A stretch of DNA of 64,000 bases, from the NCBI GenBank assembly GCA_963680875.1, contig OY804589.1, positions 15,954,028-16,018,027 on the forward strand, written 5' to 3'. Under the pieces are notes generated by a model. It did no database searches. It saw only the letters and a program-made list of their open reading frames with translations, and was not told the DNA's origin. Below, in pieces: positions 1 through 11,546 of this stretch. The stretch is from Bathymodiolus brooksi (Eukaryota; Mollusca; Bivalvia; Mytilida; Modiolidae). Position 1 is the first letter of the stretch. Every line of letters begins with the position of its first letter. Position numbers and translations under genes: made by a program.

Positions 1-1380
1 AGCATTAGTTGTTGGCTTTGTTGATGGGACTGAAGTAACTGTTGGCGTAGTCACTGCTGCAGCATTAGTTGTTGGCTTTGTTGAAGGGACTGAAGTAACT
101 GTTGGCGTAGTCACTGCTGCAGCATTAGTTGTTGGCTTTGTTGATGGGACTGAAGTAACTGTTGGTATAGTCACTGCTGCAGAATTAGTTGTTGGCTTTG
201 TTGAAGGAACTGAAGTAACTGTTGGTGTAGTCACTGCTGCAGCATTAGTTGTTGGCTTTGTTGATGGTACTGAAGTAACTTTTGGTGTAGTCAGTGCTGC
301 AGCATTAGTTGTTGGTTTTGTTGATGGGACTGAAGTAACTGTTGGTGTAGTCACTGATGCAGCATTAGTTGTTGGCTTTGTTGATGGGACTGAAGTAACT
401 GTTGGTGTAGTCACTGATGCAGCATTAGTTGTTGGCTTTGTTGATGGGACTGAAGTAACTGTTGGTGTAGTCACTGATGCAGCATTAGTTGTTGGCTTTG
501 TTGATGGGACGGAAGTAACTGTTGGTGTAGTCACTGCTGCAGCATTAGTTGTTGGCTTTGTTGATGGTACTGAAGTAACTTTTGGTGTAGTCAGTGCTGC
601 AGCATTAGTTGTTGGTTTTGTTGATGGGACTGAAGTAACTGTTGGTGTAGTCACTGATGCAGCATTAGTTGTTGGCTTTGTTGATGGGACTGAAGTAACT
701 GTTGGTGTAGTCACTGATGCAGCATTAGTTGTTGGCTTTGTTGATGGGACTGAAGTAACTGTTGGTGTAGTCACTGATGCAGCATTAGTTGTTGGCTTTG
801 TTGAAGGAACTGAAGTAACTGTTGGTGTAGTCACTGTTGCAGCATTAGTTGTTGGCTTTGTTGATGGGACGGAAGTAACTGTTGGTGAAGTCACTGCTGC
901 AGCATTAGTTGTTGGCTTTGTTGATGGGACTGAAGTAACTGTTGGTGTAGTCACTGTTGCAGCATTAGTTGTTGGCTTTGTTGATGGGACTGAAGTAACT
1001 TTTGGTGTAGTCACTGTTGCAGCATTAGTTGTTGGCTTTGTTGATAGGACTGAAGTAACTGTTGGTGTAGTCACTGCTGCAGCATTAGTTGTTGGTTTTG
1101 TTAATGGGACTGAAGTAACTGTTGGTGTAGTCACTGCTGCAGCATTAGTTGTTGGTTTTGTTGAAGGAACTGAAGTAACTGTTGGTGTAGTCATTGTTGC
1201 AGCATTAGTTGTTGGCTTTGTTGATGGGACTGAAGTAATTGTTGGTGAAGTCACTGCTGCAGCATTAGTTGTTGGCTTTGTTGATGGGACTGAAGTAACT
1301 GTTGGTGTAGTCACTGTTGCAGCATTTGTTGTTGGCTTTGTTGATGGGACTGAAGTAACTGTTGGTGTAGTCACTGCTGC
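1..1380 (-). repeat. 60-bp coding minisatellite (23 visible copies)
   Basis: Twenty-three head-to-tail 60-bp units in perfect register from base 1 to 1380, with only scattered substitutions. Recurring variants (GCTGC, GATGC or GTTGC endings; GATGGGAC or GAAGGAAC) appear in blocks, for example 240-540 closely repeated at 540-780, showing recent multi-unit duplication. Each unit is 20 codons of the left mucin exon. The array continues off the left edge. Confidence 0.95.
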
Positions 1381-2900
1381 GGCATTAGTTGTGGTGGTAG
1401 ATGTCGTACTAACTGGAGTTGTGGCAGTAGGGGTTGTAGGAACTGGAGTTGTGGTGGTAGGTGTTGTAGGAACTGGTGTTGTAGTAACTGGAGTTGTGGT
1501 AGTAGGTGTTGTAGGAACTTGAATTGTGGTAGTAGGTGTTGTAGTAGCTTGAGTTGTGGTAGTAGGTGTTGTAGTAGCTTTAGTTGTGGTAGTAGGGATT
1601 ATAGGAACTGGAGTTGTGGTGGTAGGTGTTGTAGGAACTGGTGTTGTAGTAACTGGAGTTGTGGTAGTATGTTTCGTAGTAACTGGAGTTGTGGTAGTAG
1701 GTGTTGTAGGAACTTGAATTGTGGTAGTAGGTGTTGTAGTAGCTTGAGTTGTGGTAGTAGGTGTTGTAGTAGCTTTAGTTGTGGTAGTAGGTGTTGTAGG
1801 AACTGGCGATGTGGTGGTATGTGTTGTAGTAACTTGAGTTGTGGTAATAGGTGTTATAGTAAATTGACTTGTGGTAGTAGGTATTGTAGTAACTTGAGTT
1901 GTGGTAGTAGGTGTTGTAGGAACTTGAATTGTAGTAGTAGGTGTTGTAGTAGCTTGATGTGTGGCAGTAGATGTTGTAGGAACTTGAATCGTGGTAGTAG
2001 GTGTTGTAGGAACTTGAGTTGTGGTAGTAGGTGTTGTAGGAACTTGAGTTGTGGTGGTAGGTGTTGTAGGAACTGGTGTTGTAATAACTGGAGTTGTGGT
2101 AGTAGCTGTTGTAGGAACTGGTGTTGTAGTAACTTGAGTTGTGGTAGTAGCTGTTGTAGGAATTTGAGTTGTGGTAGTAGGTGTTGTAGTAACTTGAGTT
2201 GTGGTTGTAGGTGTTGTAGGAACTTGAGTTGTGGTAGTAGGTGTTGTATGAACCTGAGTTGTGGTAGTAGGAGTAGTAGGAACTGGAGTTGTGGTAGTAC
2301 GTATTGTAGGAACTTGAGTTGTGGTAGTAGGTGTTGTAGGAACTGGAGTTGTGGTAGTAGGTGTTGTAGGAACTGGAGTTGTGGTAGTAGGTGTTGTAGT
2401 AACTGTAGTAACTGGAGTTGTGGTAGTAGGTGTTGTAGGAACTGGAGTTGTGATAGTAGGTGGTGTATTAACTGGAGTTGTGGTAGTAGGTGCTGTATTA
2501 ACTGGAGTTGTGGTAATAGGTGTTGTAGGAACTTGAGTAGTGGTAGTAGGTGTTGTAGGAACTGGAGTTGTGGTGGTAGGTGTTGTAGGAACTGGAGTTG
2601 TAGTATTAGGTTTTGTAGGAACTGGAGTTGTGGTAGTAAGTGTTGTAGGAACTGGAGTTGTGGCATTAGGTATTGTAGGAGCTTGAGTTGTGGTGGTAGG
2701 TGTTGTAGGAGCTGGAGTTGTTATGGTAGGTGCTGTAGGAAATGGTTTTGTAGTGGTAGGAGTTGTGGGAACAGGAGCTGTGCTGGTAGGTGTTATTGTT
2801 TTATTCTTTGTTGCTGACTTGGGTGTTGTTGCGGATAAAGGTATGGTTTTAGTTGCTTTTGACGAAGCTACATTGCTATGTTCTGTACTGTGTGCCTTTA
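1..2900 (-). CDS. Left mucin exon 2 (partial): Thr/Pro repeat exon
   Basis: Acceptor TTTTGCAG at 2901 and above, starting TA-AAG. From the start: about 40 unique residues, then about 47 units of 30 bp with frequent Val-Pro ([10 protein letters not shown] type), then 23 visible units of 60 bp. The latter encode a 20-residue repeat ([20 protein letters not shown]). No in-frame stop is present. It is cut by the window edge inside a 60-bp array. Confidence 0.8.
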
Positions 2901-4496
2901 CTGCAAAACAAATTAATATTAAGCTCTGCGATATACATATATATACAGTGGATAGAAATAAATCATTGATGTGCAACACTGCTGGGTGGTTAGCGCCACT
3001 TTCAACACTATTTAAGTTTTATCGTTTCCGTCAGTTTTATTGGTGGATGAAACCGGAGTAACCGGAGAAAACCACTGACCTGTCGCATGTCACTAACAAA
3101 CTCTATCACATACTGTTGTATTCTCTACATTGTCATATTCGTTTATTTTTGTACTATTTAACACCTATCAGTACCCAGTACCGATATTCAGAACTCAAGC
3201 CTAGCTTATAAATTCTGACTGGATCGGGTCTTAAGTAAAACTCATCCGACTGAAAGAAAATGCAAAATACTCAATATTGTTAATACCATTATATAAGACG
3301 AGTTTGAAGATACCAAAGGAAACAATCAGAAGTCGTAAATCTAAGAACGACGGAAACACAATGACTAAAGGAAACATGACAAATGGACAAACAATGGTCA
3401 ACAACACATTACACATAAAACTAAAGATCGAGTATCGCAAACACCAGGAGTGAATTCAGGTGCTCCGGAAGGGTAAGCAGTTCCTGCTTCACTAGTGGCA
3501 CGTGTCGTGTTGTATCAATTAAAAAATTGCACTAAAAACGAAGAATAAATCTCATTTTAGACGTACAAATGTAGTATTAATCTGGATAAAAAAGCTTGAA
3601 ATATTGAAAACTCATGAATATATAGCAAGCTTGGCAAAATCCTGTCATTTCAACAATCTAATTAAAATTATATCTATGCACATTTTTTTAAATTTTTGCT
3701 TCGCTGCTATGAGCACATGCAGAGATCTACTTTTAATTAGATAGGTCATTTCAATTGATTCCAGTATGACGTTTTAAAATGCCTAGATACTGAATGTATC
3801 CAGTCTTTCAATATACTTGTATCACCGGAAGTGTCAAACCTAATATCTACAAAGTTTCTAAATACTAATATTAAATGATATATTTCTGCTATTTAAAGAC
3901 GAGAATTGACGATGACACAAATTTGTTCCATGAGATACGATATCTCCTCAGGGACAGAACCTCCATGAGTTATGTTATTGACCAAAACATAAAACCCACA
4001 TGTCGTATGCGTTCGTGGTGTTCACTCTTGGTCTTCTAAATAGGCGATTTTCAAATACTAGCAAGTTAATAGGTTTTATGCCTAACAAAGCGGAAGTGTG
4101 CTTTTATTGACACAATGCTCCCATTTATTCTTCTCAGGAGAACACGAGTTGTCGCACGGTTTAATATACAACGTGAAAAGGTAATTCCCGTTTTGAAAAG
4201 TCACTTCCTGTTTTACAAAAGTTCATAGCAACAATATATTTTTAGATTCACGAGAACATATGCTATCGCATGATGTACAATATTTAATCGACACAATGGC
4301 ATTTCCGGATTTGCTTTCTTTGTCTGTTTATACCTGTATGTAGTAGTGTCTCCCTTGTGCATAGTTGATACGTGCATGCTAAGGTTGACAACATATGCTA
4401 AGTATTGTGCTCAAATGTTCTCCTTTTTACTTAATAGTTATACTTACACACTGTTGTTGACAGCACAAGCAGCACTGCTGCTACCAAAATCTTCAT
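1..4496 (-). CDS. Paralogous membrane mucin, 5' part only (continues past window start)
   Basis: Two exons are visible: 4448-4496 (signal peptide) and 1-2900 (start of the repeat exon). They join through the same phase-1 junction as the right gene. After the signal peptide comes KAHSTEHSNVASSKATKTIP, clearly homologous to the right gene's [20 protein letters not shown]. Thr/Pro repeats follow, first in 30-bp units ([10 protein letters not shown] type) and then in 60-bp units. The frame stays open from 2898 to base 1 (966 codons), with codon first bases on coordinates divisible by three throughout. SEA, EGF and TM exons, if present, lie left of the window, so whether this copy is complete cannot be judged. 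It differs from the right gene by far more Val-Pro in the 30-bp zone and by the expanded 60-bp zone. Confidence 0.8.
1381..2790 (-). repeat. 30-bp coding minisatellite of left mucin
   Basis: About 47 units of 30 bp (plus-strand core GTTGTGGTAGTAGGTGTTGTA), each 10 codons rich in Thr/Pro/Val. It is more diverged between units than the array in the right gene. At 2401-2412 an extra 12-bp insertion keeps the frame. Confidence 0.9.
2965..3110 (-). mobile_element. Truncated SINE of the GGAGTACCC-core family
   Basis: Only the core (ACCGGAGTAACCGGAGAAAA) and 3' part are present. Duplicate at 49372-49510. It lies just inside intron 1 next to the acceptor of exon 2 of the left mucin gene. Confidence 0.6.
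3230..3510 (-). mobile_element. 3' tail of a YVDD reverse-transcriptase element
   Basis: On the minus strand this ends in TTTGGTATCTTCAAAC and begins with a segment around TGCTCCGGAAGG. The same segment lies 3' of the RT-coding part at 49886-51200, so this is a 5'-truncated copy with only the untranslated tail. It is present in both duplicated blocks, hence older than the duplication. Confidence 0.6.
3510..4440. other. Intron 1 of left mucin, unique part
   Basis: AT-rich DNA with no gene or repeat I recognise. It is well conserved in the right copy (51640-52560), but so is the whole duplicated block. Confidence 0.6.
4448..4496 (-). CDS. Left mucin exon 1: signal peptide
   Basis: Encodes [16 protein letters not shown] plus one base before a GTAAGT donor. 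It is the same length and phase as exon 1 of the right copy, with two amino-acid changes (V to A, I to T). Flanking DNA is also duplicated, so conservation alone does not prove expression. Confidence 0.8.
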
Positions 4497-4689
4497 TATA
4501 TATATAGTAGTATATCTATAAAATGCAATAGTATAGGATTATGTCGTATTATCTTTAGTTATTGATGGTTTCTACAAATTAACCGGAAATCTGTTTGAAA
4601 TATTTGGTTGCTGATTTAGATGCAACTTTTAACCAAAGTTAAACCATCAGAAAGGTTGTGAGTTCGGTTCTAATATGTGGCAAGGTGTA

Positions 4690-5070
4690 TTCAAGTGAGT
4701 TAGTGATTTTTGTTTAACGCCAAATGTGCAATTTTACAGCTATATCACGGCGAGAACAAGTTACATTAGGTGAGGTGATGATTATGTACTAGACCAACAC
4801 ATGATATCCGCTTTATATTAGAACAAGCTTAATTGCATTTGTATAGTGCTAGCTCAACGAAACAACAACCCGCGGATGAACATATCGCACTATAGGAAAA
4901 CATTATCCTGATTCCGAGCCAACAAGTCATTGATCTTTCTTCTTAATGTATCGTGCTTAGCGGGTAAACAAAATACACCAATTTTACAGTCTTAGGATTG
5001 ACCTGACCGGGGCTCGAACAACAGTTCTACTGCACTCGAAACGAGGATGCTAACTACTGACACAACAGTC
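4690..5070 (-). mobile_element. tRNA-derived SINE (CACTCACT-tail family)
   Basis: Minus strand: tRNA-like head near 5040 with box B-like GTTCGAGCCCCGGTCAGG and a body ending in AACAAAAATCACTAACTCAC. Lies in an inverted pair with the next element. Duplicate at 52808-53110, which has lost part of the head. Confidence 0.68.
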
Positions 5071-5074
5071 AGCG

Positions 5075-5275
5075 GATAGACATATCGCTTCACTCGGACT
5101 GCTGTGTCATTGAGGTACAACAATAAAAATTCCACTAAGCGTGTTTGTCTAGTACAAAGTGGACATTATCATCTTCTAGTCAAATGTCACTTCTTCTCCC
5201 TATAATATAGCTGCTCATATTGTTCATTTGAGGCAAACAACAATTACTCACTCACACATTCCATATTACTGTTAT
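5075..5275 (+). mobile_element. SINE fragment, inverted relative to the preceding one
   Basis: Carries the same body (TTGTCTAGTACAAAGTGGAC) and ends in CAATTACTCACTCACACA. Counterpart at 53130-53320. Confidence 0.62.
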
Positions 5276-5389
5276 ATCCACAATAAAATTAGCCTTGGCT
5301 CTAACAAATCAAATTTAAAAGAGTTTCCTTTAGATAATATAAATGAGTAGTATATGGGTACAGCTCAATTAGCGTTTGTCGAGTTGGTG

Positions 5390-5780
5390 CGATGTGGTGC
5401 TACCGGAATTCACGTGACTGGAAGTGACGTAACTGGAAGTCCGGAAGTATGTTCTGCGCATGCCCGGCTTTCCCGTGCTTTTTTTCTTACTAGAGTAGTA
5501 GTACAAGTACCAAGGCTACCGAAAGTGAGCAAAGGTCACATGACCCCTTCGGTTTTCCCTTGGGTGTGCGTATGCACAACCGCAAGCTGCACAATATTTA
5601 CCCTAGCAGGACCTTTTGACCGGAAGTGACGTTATGAAACGTCACCCCGTAGTGACCGAATGTAATCCGAATGAGGGTGGAAGGGGTGTGCGCATGCGCA
5701 ACCACAATATCCGCCCTAGCGGGGAATTTTCTCCGGAAGTGCTCCTTGGGGTGCTCTCTAGGACGTCCGCGTCTATCATT
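5390..5780. promoter_or_regulatory. GC-rich block with ETS, CRE and NRF1-like sites, upstream of left mucin
   Basis: About 0.9-1.3 kb upstream of the left ATG. Contains several CCGGAAGT and TGACGT words and the NRF1-like palindrome TGCGCATGCGCA near 5689. Part resembles the arms of the fold-back element at 11156, so it may be a mobile element, not a native promoter. Activity is untested. Confidence 0.4.
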
Positions 5781-6065
5781 TTCTAGCCCTGGTTATCTGT
5801 CCCTTTCCCGCCATTTTATTTTCATATAATATAATATATTTCAATAATGTTTTTCACCTACAGTGTTTTCGGATATATTCGCTGTGTACTCCAAGTAGTC
5901 TATAACGTCCACGTTCTCACTGTGAGTGTACTAAATAACCTAAGAGTCAAATGAATGAAATGGAAAATTTGATCCCTACTTGCATAGCCTCTAGCAAAAA
6001 AAACTTTTCGAGGATGATTCTTCCCAATTCTGAGAAACAATGTATATACAAAATGTACATGTATA

Positions 6066-6195
6066 GAGGGCGGTGGCGGCGACGGCAGCTTCTGTTGCTG
6101 TTGCTGCTTCTGCTGCTGCTGCTCCTACTGCTGCTTTTGCTGCTGCGGTGTATATCCCTCTGTTAGCGGCGGCGGCTGCTGGTACTGCTGTTCTT
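6066..6195 (+). repeat. CTG/GCG-rich triplet patch (left)
   Basis: Imperfect runs of GCTGCTGCTGCT, GCGGCGGCGGC and CTTCTGCTGCTG, directly before the T-rich array. Confidence 0.85.
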
Positions 6196-8515
6196 AATTT
6201 TCTTCTATATTTTCCAATTCATTTAACTATTCAACTTATCTATCTTCCATATTTTTCCTATCTTTTCATTATTCAACTTACTTTTCTTCCATATTTTCCA
6301 TATCATTTCACTATTCAACTTACTTTTCCTCCATATTTTCCAAATCTGTTCACTATTCAACATATGTTTTCTTCCATAATGTCCATATCTTTTCACTATT
6401 CAACTTACCTTTCTTCCATATTTGTATTATCATTTCACTATTCAACTTGCCTTTCTTCCATATTTTCCATATCTTTTCACTTTTCAACTTACTTTTCCTC
6501 CATTTTTCCAAATCTTTTCACTATTCAACTTACTTTTCGTCCGTCTTTTCCATATCTTTTCACTATTTAACTAGGGTTTCGTTCGTATTTTCTATATCTT
6601 TTCACTATTCAACCTACTTTTCTTCCATATTACCCATATCTTCTCACTGTTCAGCTTGGCTTTCTTCCATATTTTCCATATTATTTCACATTTCAACTTA
6701 CCTTTCTTCCATATTTTCCCTATCTTTTCATTATTCAACTTACTTTTCTTTCATATTTTCCATATCATTTTACAATTCAACCTACTTTTCTTCTGCATTT
6801 TTCATATATTTCACTATTCAACTTACCTTTCTTCCATATTTTCCATATCATTTCAGAATTCAACCTACTTTTCTTCCGCATTTTCCTTACCTTTTCACTA
6901 TTCAACTTGCTTTTCTTCCCTATTTTCCATATCTTTTCACTATTCAACTTACTTTTCCTCCATTTTTTCCAAATCTTTTCAGTATTCAACATTCTTTTCT
7001 TCCATATTTTCTATATCTTTTCACTATTCAACTTACTTTTCCTCCATATTTTCCAAATCTTTTCACTATTTTCCTTACCTTTTCACTATTCAACTTACTT
7101 TTCGTCCGTATTTTCTATATCTTTTCACTATTCACCTTTGGTTTCTTCCATATTTTCCAAATCTTTTCACTATTTAGCTTACTTTTCTTCCATACTTTCC
7201 ATATCATTTCACTATTCAACTTGCCTTTCTTCCATATTTTCCATATCTTTTCACTTTTCAACTTACTTTTCCTCCATATTTTCCAAATCTTTTCACAATT
7301 CAACCTACTTTTCTACCGCATTTTCATGATCTTTTCACTATTCAACTTACTTTTCTTTGATATTTTCCATATCATTTCACTATTCAACTTACTTTTCTTC
7401 TGCATATTTTCTAAATCTTTTCACTATTCAACATATTTGTCTTCCATAATGTCCATATCTTTTCACTATTCAACTTACTTTTCTTCCATATTTTCCATAT
7501 CATTTCACTATTCAACTTGCATTTCTTCCATATTTTCCATATCTTTTCACTTTTGAACTTACTTTCCTCCATTTTTCAAAATCTTTTCACTATTCAACTT
7601 ACTTTTCGTCCGTATTTTCCATATCTTTTCACTATTCAAATTGGATTTCTTCCAAATTTTCTATATCTTTTCACTATTCAACTTGGGTTTCTTCCATATA
7701 TTTTATATCTTTTCACCATTCAACTTGCCTTTCTTCCATATTGTTCATATCTTATCACTATTCGACTTGTCTTTCTTCCATATTTTCCATATTATTTCAC
7801 AATTCAACCTACTTTTCTTCCATATTGCCAATATCTTCTCACTGTTCAGGTTGGCTTTCTGCCCTATTTTCCATATCATTTCACATTTCAACTTACCTTT
7901 ATTCCATATTGTTCATATCTTATCACTATTCAAGTTGCCTTTCTTCCATATTTTCAATATCATTTCACTATTCAACTTGCCTTTCTTCCAAATTTTCCAT
8001 ATCTTTTCACTATTCAACTTACTTTTCTTCCATATTTTCCATATCATTTCACAATTCAACCTACTTTTCTTCCATATATTCCATATCATTTCACAACTTA
8101 ACTTGGGTTTCTTCTGTATTTTCCATATCTTTTCACTATTCAACTTGGCTTTCTTGCATATTTTCCATATCTTTTCACTATTCAACTTGCCTTCCTTCCG
8201 TATTTGCCATATCATTTCACAATTCAACCACCTTTTCTTCGCATTTTCATATCTTTTCACTATTCAACTTATCTTTCTTTCATAATTTCCATATCTTTTC
8301 ACCATTTTCTTCTGTATTTTCCATATCTTTTCACTATTCAATCTGGGTTTCTTCCATATTTTTCATATCCTTTCACTATTCTACTTGCCTTTCTTCGACA
8401 TTGTCCATATCTTATCACTATTCGACTTTCCTTTCTTCCATGTTTTCCATATCATTTCACAATTTTCTTCTGTATTTTCCAAATCTTATCACTATTCAAC
8501 TTGGGTTTCTGCACA
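6196..8515 (+). repeat. T-rich ~42-bp minisatellite (left, ~55 units)
   Basis: Unit approximately CTTTTCTTCCATATTTTCCA followed by TATCTTTTCACTATTCAACTTA. Because the period is a multiple of three, all plus-strand frames stay open for long stretches (Phe/Ser/Ile-rich). Unit-length variation repeatedly breaks each frame, so no protein is proposed. Confidence 0.93.
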
Positions 8516-8529
8516 TGTATATGTCCAAA

Positions 8530-8995
8530 TACAGAGTGATGACCCCCCATTATCTTCCACATAAAGAGTTATTCCCCTCTTTCAGTGTTATTCCTCCACA
8601 TACAGGGTTATGTCTCTTACTGCAGTGTTATCCCCATATGAACAGTTATGCCCCATACTGCAACGTTAAATCTCCACATAAAGAGTTATTCCCCCTCCTG
8701 TAGTATTATTCTTGCACATACAGAGTTGTATCTTATTCCTCCAAATAATGAGTTATGTCCCCTATTGAAGTGTTAAACCTCCACACACAGGGTTATGTCC
8801 CCTACGGCAGTGTTATCCCCACATAAATATCTATGTCACATACTGCAGTGTTAAACCTCCACATAAAGAGTTATCCCCTCTACTTTAATATTATCCCTGC
8901 ACATACAGAGTTGTAACCTATTCCCCACATAAAGAGTTATGTCCCCTATTACAGAGTTATCTCTTCAGATACAGAGTTATTCCCCCTTACTGTAG
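8530..8995 (+). repeat. Degenerate ~37-bp tandem repeat (left)
   Basis: Alternating phrases CCACATAAAGAGTTAT, CCCCTACTGCAGTGTTA and CACATACAGGGTTATG. Counterpart 59335-59805. Confidence 0.85.
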
Positions 8996-9499
8996 GGCAT
9001 AATGTAAACTTAAATAAAAAACATGCAGTATTAATTGTTTTGTTAAAAGAATTTCATGACTAGCTTGGGTAATCAGGGTGTACAGACAATAAGAAAAGAT
9101 AATACAATTATATGAAGCGAAGGTTTAGACAGTGGTGGTCAACAATTCCACCAATATATATATAAAAGAACAATCATCTCCTACCTTATCTCACTGAACA
9201 CACAAAATAAGGGGTACAGTAACAAAGGACGTTGGAAATCCTGGTCTTGGGTTGGACCAGGTAATCATCACAGCATACCCCTGTGGTGCAACATCCAGAT
9301 TCCTGCAACCCGACAAGGACGATAGTTGGATTTCTTCGTGAATCCATTCATCGTATTTTAACGACCCTTTTAAGGGCCAAACAAATATTTAAAAAAGAGT
9401 TTGAAATCAGTGTATAACGATTAAACATTTTCTAAAATAATTATCGACATTGAAAAAAACATATTTTAAAAATGTAATTTCTTAATTATAGTCCTCTTT

Positions 9500-9735
9500 T
9501 CACAAATAGCACAAACCAGAACGTTTGAAAAAAACAACGTTGCTTGCTTTCCGTGTGGATGACGTAATACAAATATTTCATTTTCCCGTATTCTTTCAAA
9601 CCGCAACGTTTGAAATGCAACGTTGCTTGTTTTCCGCGTATCATTTTCCCGTACTTGTTCAAACTGCAACGTTTGAAATACTTCGTTACTTGTGTGACGT
9701 TATACAACATGTTCATTTTCCCGTACTTTAAACAA
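9500..9735 (+). repeat. AACGTT-containing ~65-bp tandem repeat (left)
   Basis: Three to four units with CAACGTTTGAAATGCAACGT and ATTTTCCCGTA. Counterpart 60305-60540. Confidence 0.82.
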
Positions 9736-9739
9736 AAAC

Positions 9740-11150
9740 GTAGCCTTTTCATCAACGACATCAAGGAATTTAGGAAGAGAGCCTTTAACGGGGGTTGGTA
9801 TTAAAAGAGAAATAATAAAAATACATGTAATGTAAAACAAGTATCTATGAAATCTATATTGTAAAGTCTGTTTGGAAACCACACAAGTTTTCACATATTC
9901 ATTAAGATCCATCATATATCTTAAGATTTTGCTATGTCAACTATTATATTGTCATTCTTTAACTTTACCCCGGTTAAGTATCTGTACAGTAGAATGTGAT
10001 GGTATTGTACATTATTTTGTTAAATGTGTTAATCAATCCACTATAAGGATTGGTAAAAATGCATCTCACACACAACTAATAATAGAATCGCAGTTACTTA
10101 TTAACTTCAACACACACAAAAAACAACAATCATCATCATTCATTATACATTAGTTCTTGAATTATCTCCCTTGATATCATTAGTAAATATCAGGTTGTCT
10201 TCTCTTGCCTTGATGTATTTTAAAAATATATGTGTGTGTTCCATGAAAGTTTGTAATAAACTCTAATGAAGTCTGTGTTTGATTTTCTTTGTATTCTATA
10301 AATAAACTAATTTACAATCTGTGTTTAATGCTTTTTTTATCACGAAGTACCTTTTCTGTAATGTGAGTATTTACACAAAACTACTATTTAAACAAATAAA
10401 TAAACATGGACTGGAGGTAATTATCCACCCACACATTACTTTGGCCATGGTTTTGGTAAATCTGCTCTCGTATTTTCCCATCTTTAAGTATTCATTCGAT
10501 TAAAAGGCTAATCCACAATTTTGTGTTCTAAACTGCAAGACTAGGGGTTCAATTCCGTCTGAATCTAATGAGAAGTCCTATCTGATTCTCCAATAATTCT
10601 ACCTTGAAGGTACCAAACAAAAACAAAACGCCCTTCCACTTCATTACATGAAGAAAAAAAATCACTGCTCTTGGGTTGATCAGACCCAATACCATGAAAA
10701 CAAACTAAAATTGATGGTGGAGCCGGCCGCCACCCACACATTTGACTAGCGCTACAGAGCGGATCGTGTTGGCCATGTTTGAAGATGGAGAAGTTAATGC
10801 TGGATTACTGTATGTATTGTTTGTGTTCACACAGACCTATTTTGCTGAATACAAGGATTGAGCCTGTGACGTCTGGACAGCGTGTAGTCTGAGTGATAGA
10901 AGGATTATGATGTGCTCCATCGTCAACCAATTAATAGCCAGGAAATCGGACTAATCAGAAGTCGCCATTTCCGGCCGATTAGCCAATCCCATTGCAAGGT
11001 GACTAACCAATGACAGAGCAGGTTACAACACCAAGAGACCAATGAACACCATCGAGACAAAGTGAAGTGGGTTATTACAGGAACACGTCATACGCACTAA
11101 AAGATTTTTTTACAATATTGTATGAACATTACACAATTGTTCCACCATAT
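9740..11150. other. Upstream duplicated DNA without a recognised gene (left)
   Basis: AT-rich. The 10740-11130 part contains CCAAT words. The open frame present at the same place on the right (61516-61899) is broken here by a TGA near 10860. Confidence 0.55.
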
Positions 11151-11155
11151 CTACT

Positions 11156-11546
11156 TTATAATAGTCTACTTTTGCCAATGATGACGTCACCGGAAGCTAC
11201 ATGACCGGAAGTGACGTTATTCACGTGACCGGAAGTGGCATGACCGGAAGTGACGTCACAGGAGGTGACGTCATTTTTCCCATGCTTTTTTCTTACTATA
11301 GTAGTAGAACAAAATGTCCCCTTACACGAAAAACTAAAGGAATAATCAGAAGCCGTCAATCGAATGACAAACAACATAATGACCAAAAGATACCAAAGGA
11401 ATAATCAGAAGCCGTAAATCGAATGACAAACAGCAATGGGACATTTTGTACTACTACTCTAGTAAAAAAAAAAGCGCTGGAAATGGTGTCACTTCCGGTC
11501 ACGTGACTTCCGATGACGTCATCATTGGTAAAAGTAGACTATAATA
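11156..11546. mobile_element. Fold-back element rich in CCGGAAGTGACG motifs (left)
   Basis: Ends TTATAATAGTCTACTTTT and AAAAGTAGACTATAATAA are inverted. Internal arms CCCATGC...TTCTTACTATAGTAGTAG and its inverse also pair, so most of the element is palindromic. It carries repeated CCGGAAGT (ETS-type), TGACGTCA (CRE-type) and CACGTG words. Two short copies of the retroelement tail lie in the centre. Confidence 0.72.

Noticed and set aside
1..1380. CRISPR-like or centromeric satellite reading of the 60-bp array
   Set aside because: Units are contiguous without spacers, keep an open frame, and continue the mucin exon; the host is a eukaryote.
1854..2666. Minus-strand Leu/Gln-rich 270-codon frame
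   Set aside because: Wrong frame of the left mucin exon; the splice-supported frame is the Thr/Pro one, open from 2898 to the window edge.
1519..2817. Plus-strand 432-codon Cys-rich frame
   Set aside because: Antisense shadow of the left mucin exon, same reason as above.
6073..8703. Phe/Ser/Ile-rich frames that look like membrane proteins
   Set aside because: Noncoding 42-bp T-rich minisatellite; frames overlap in all three phases, none has a stable start, and unit-length changes break them.
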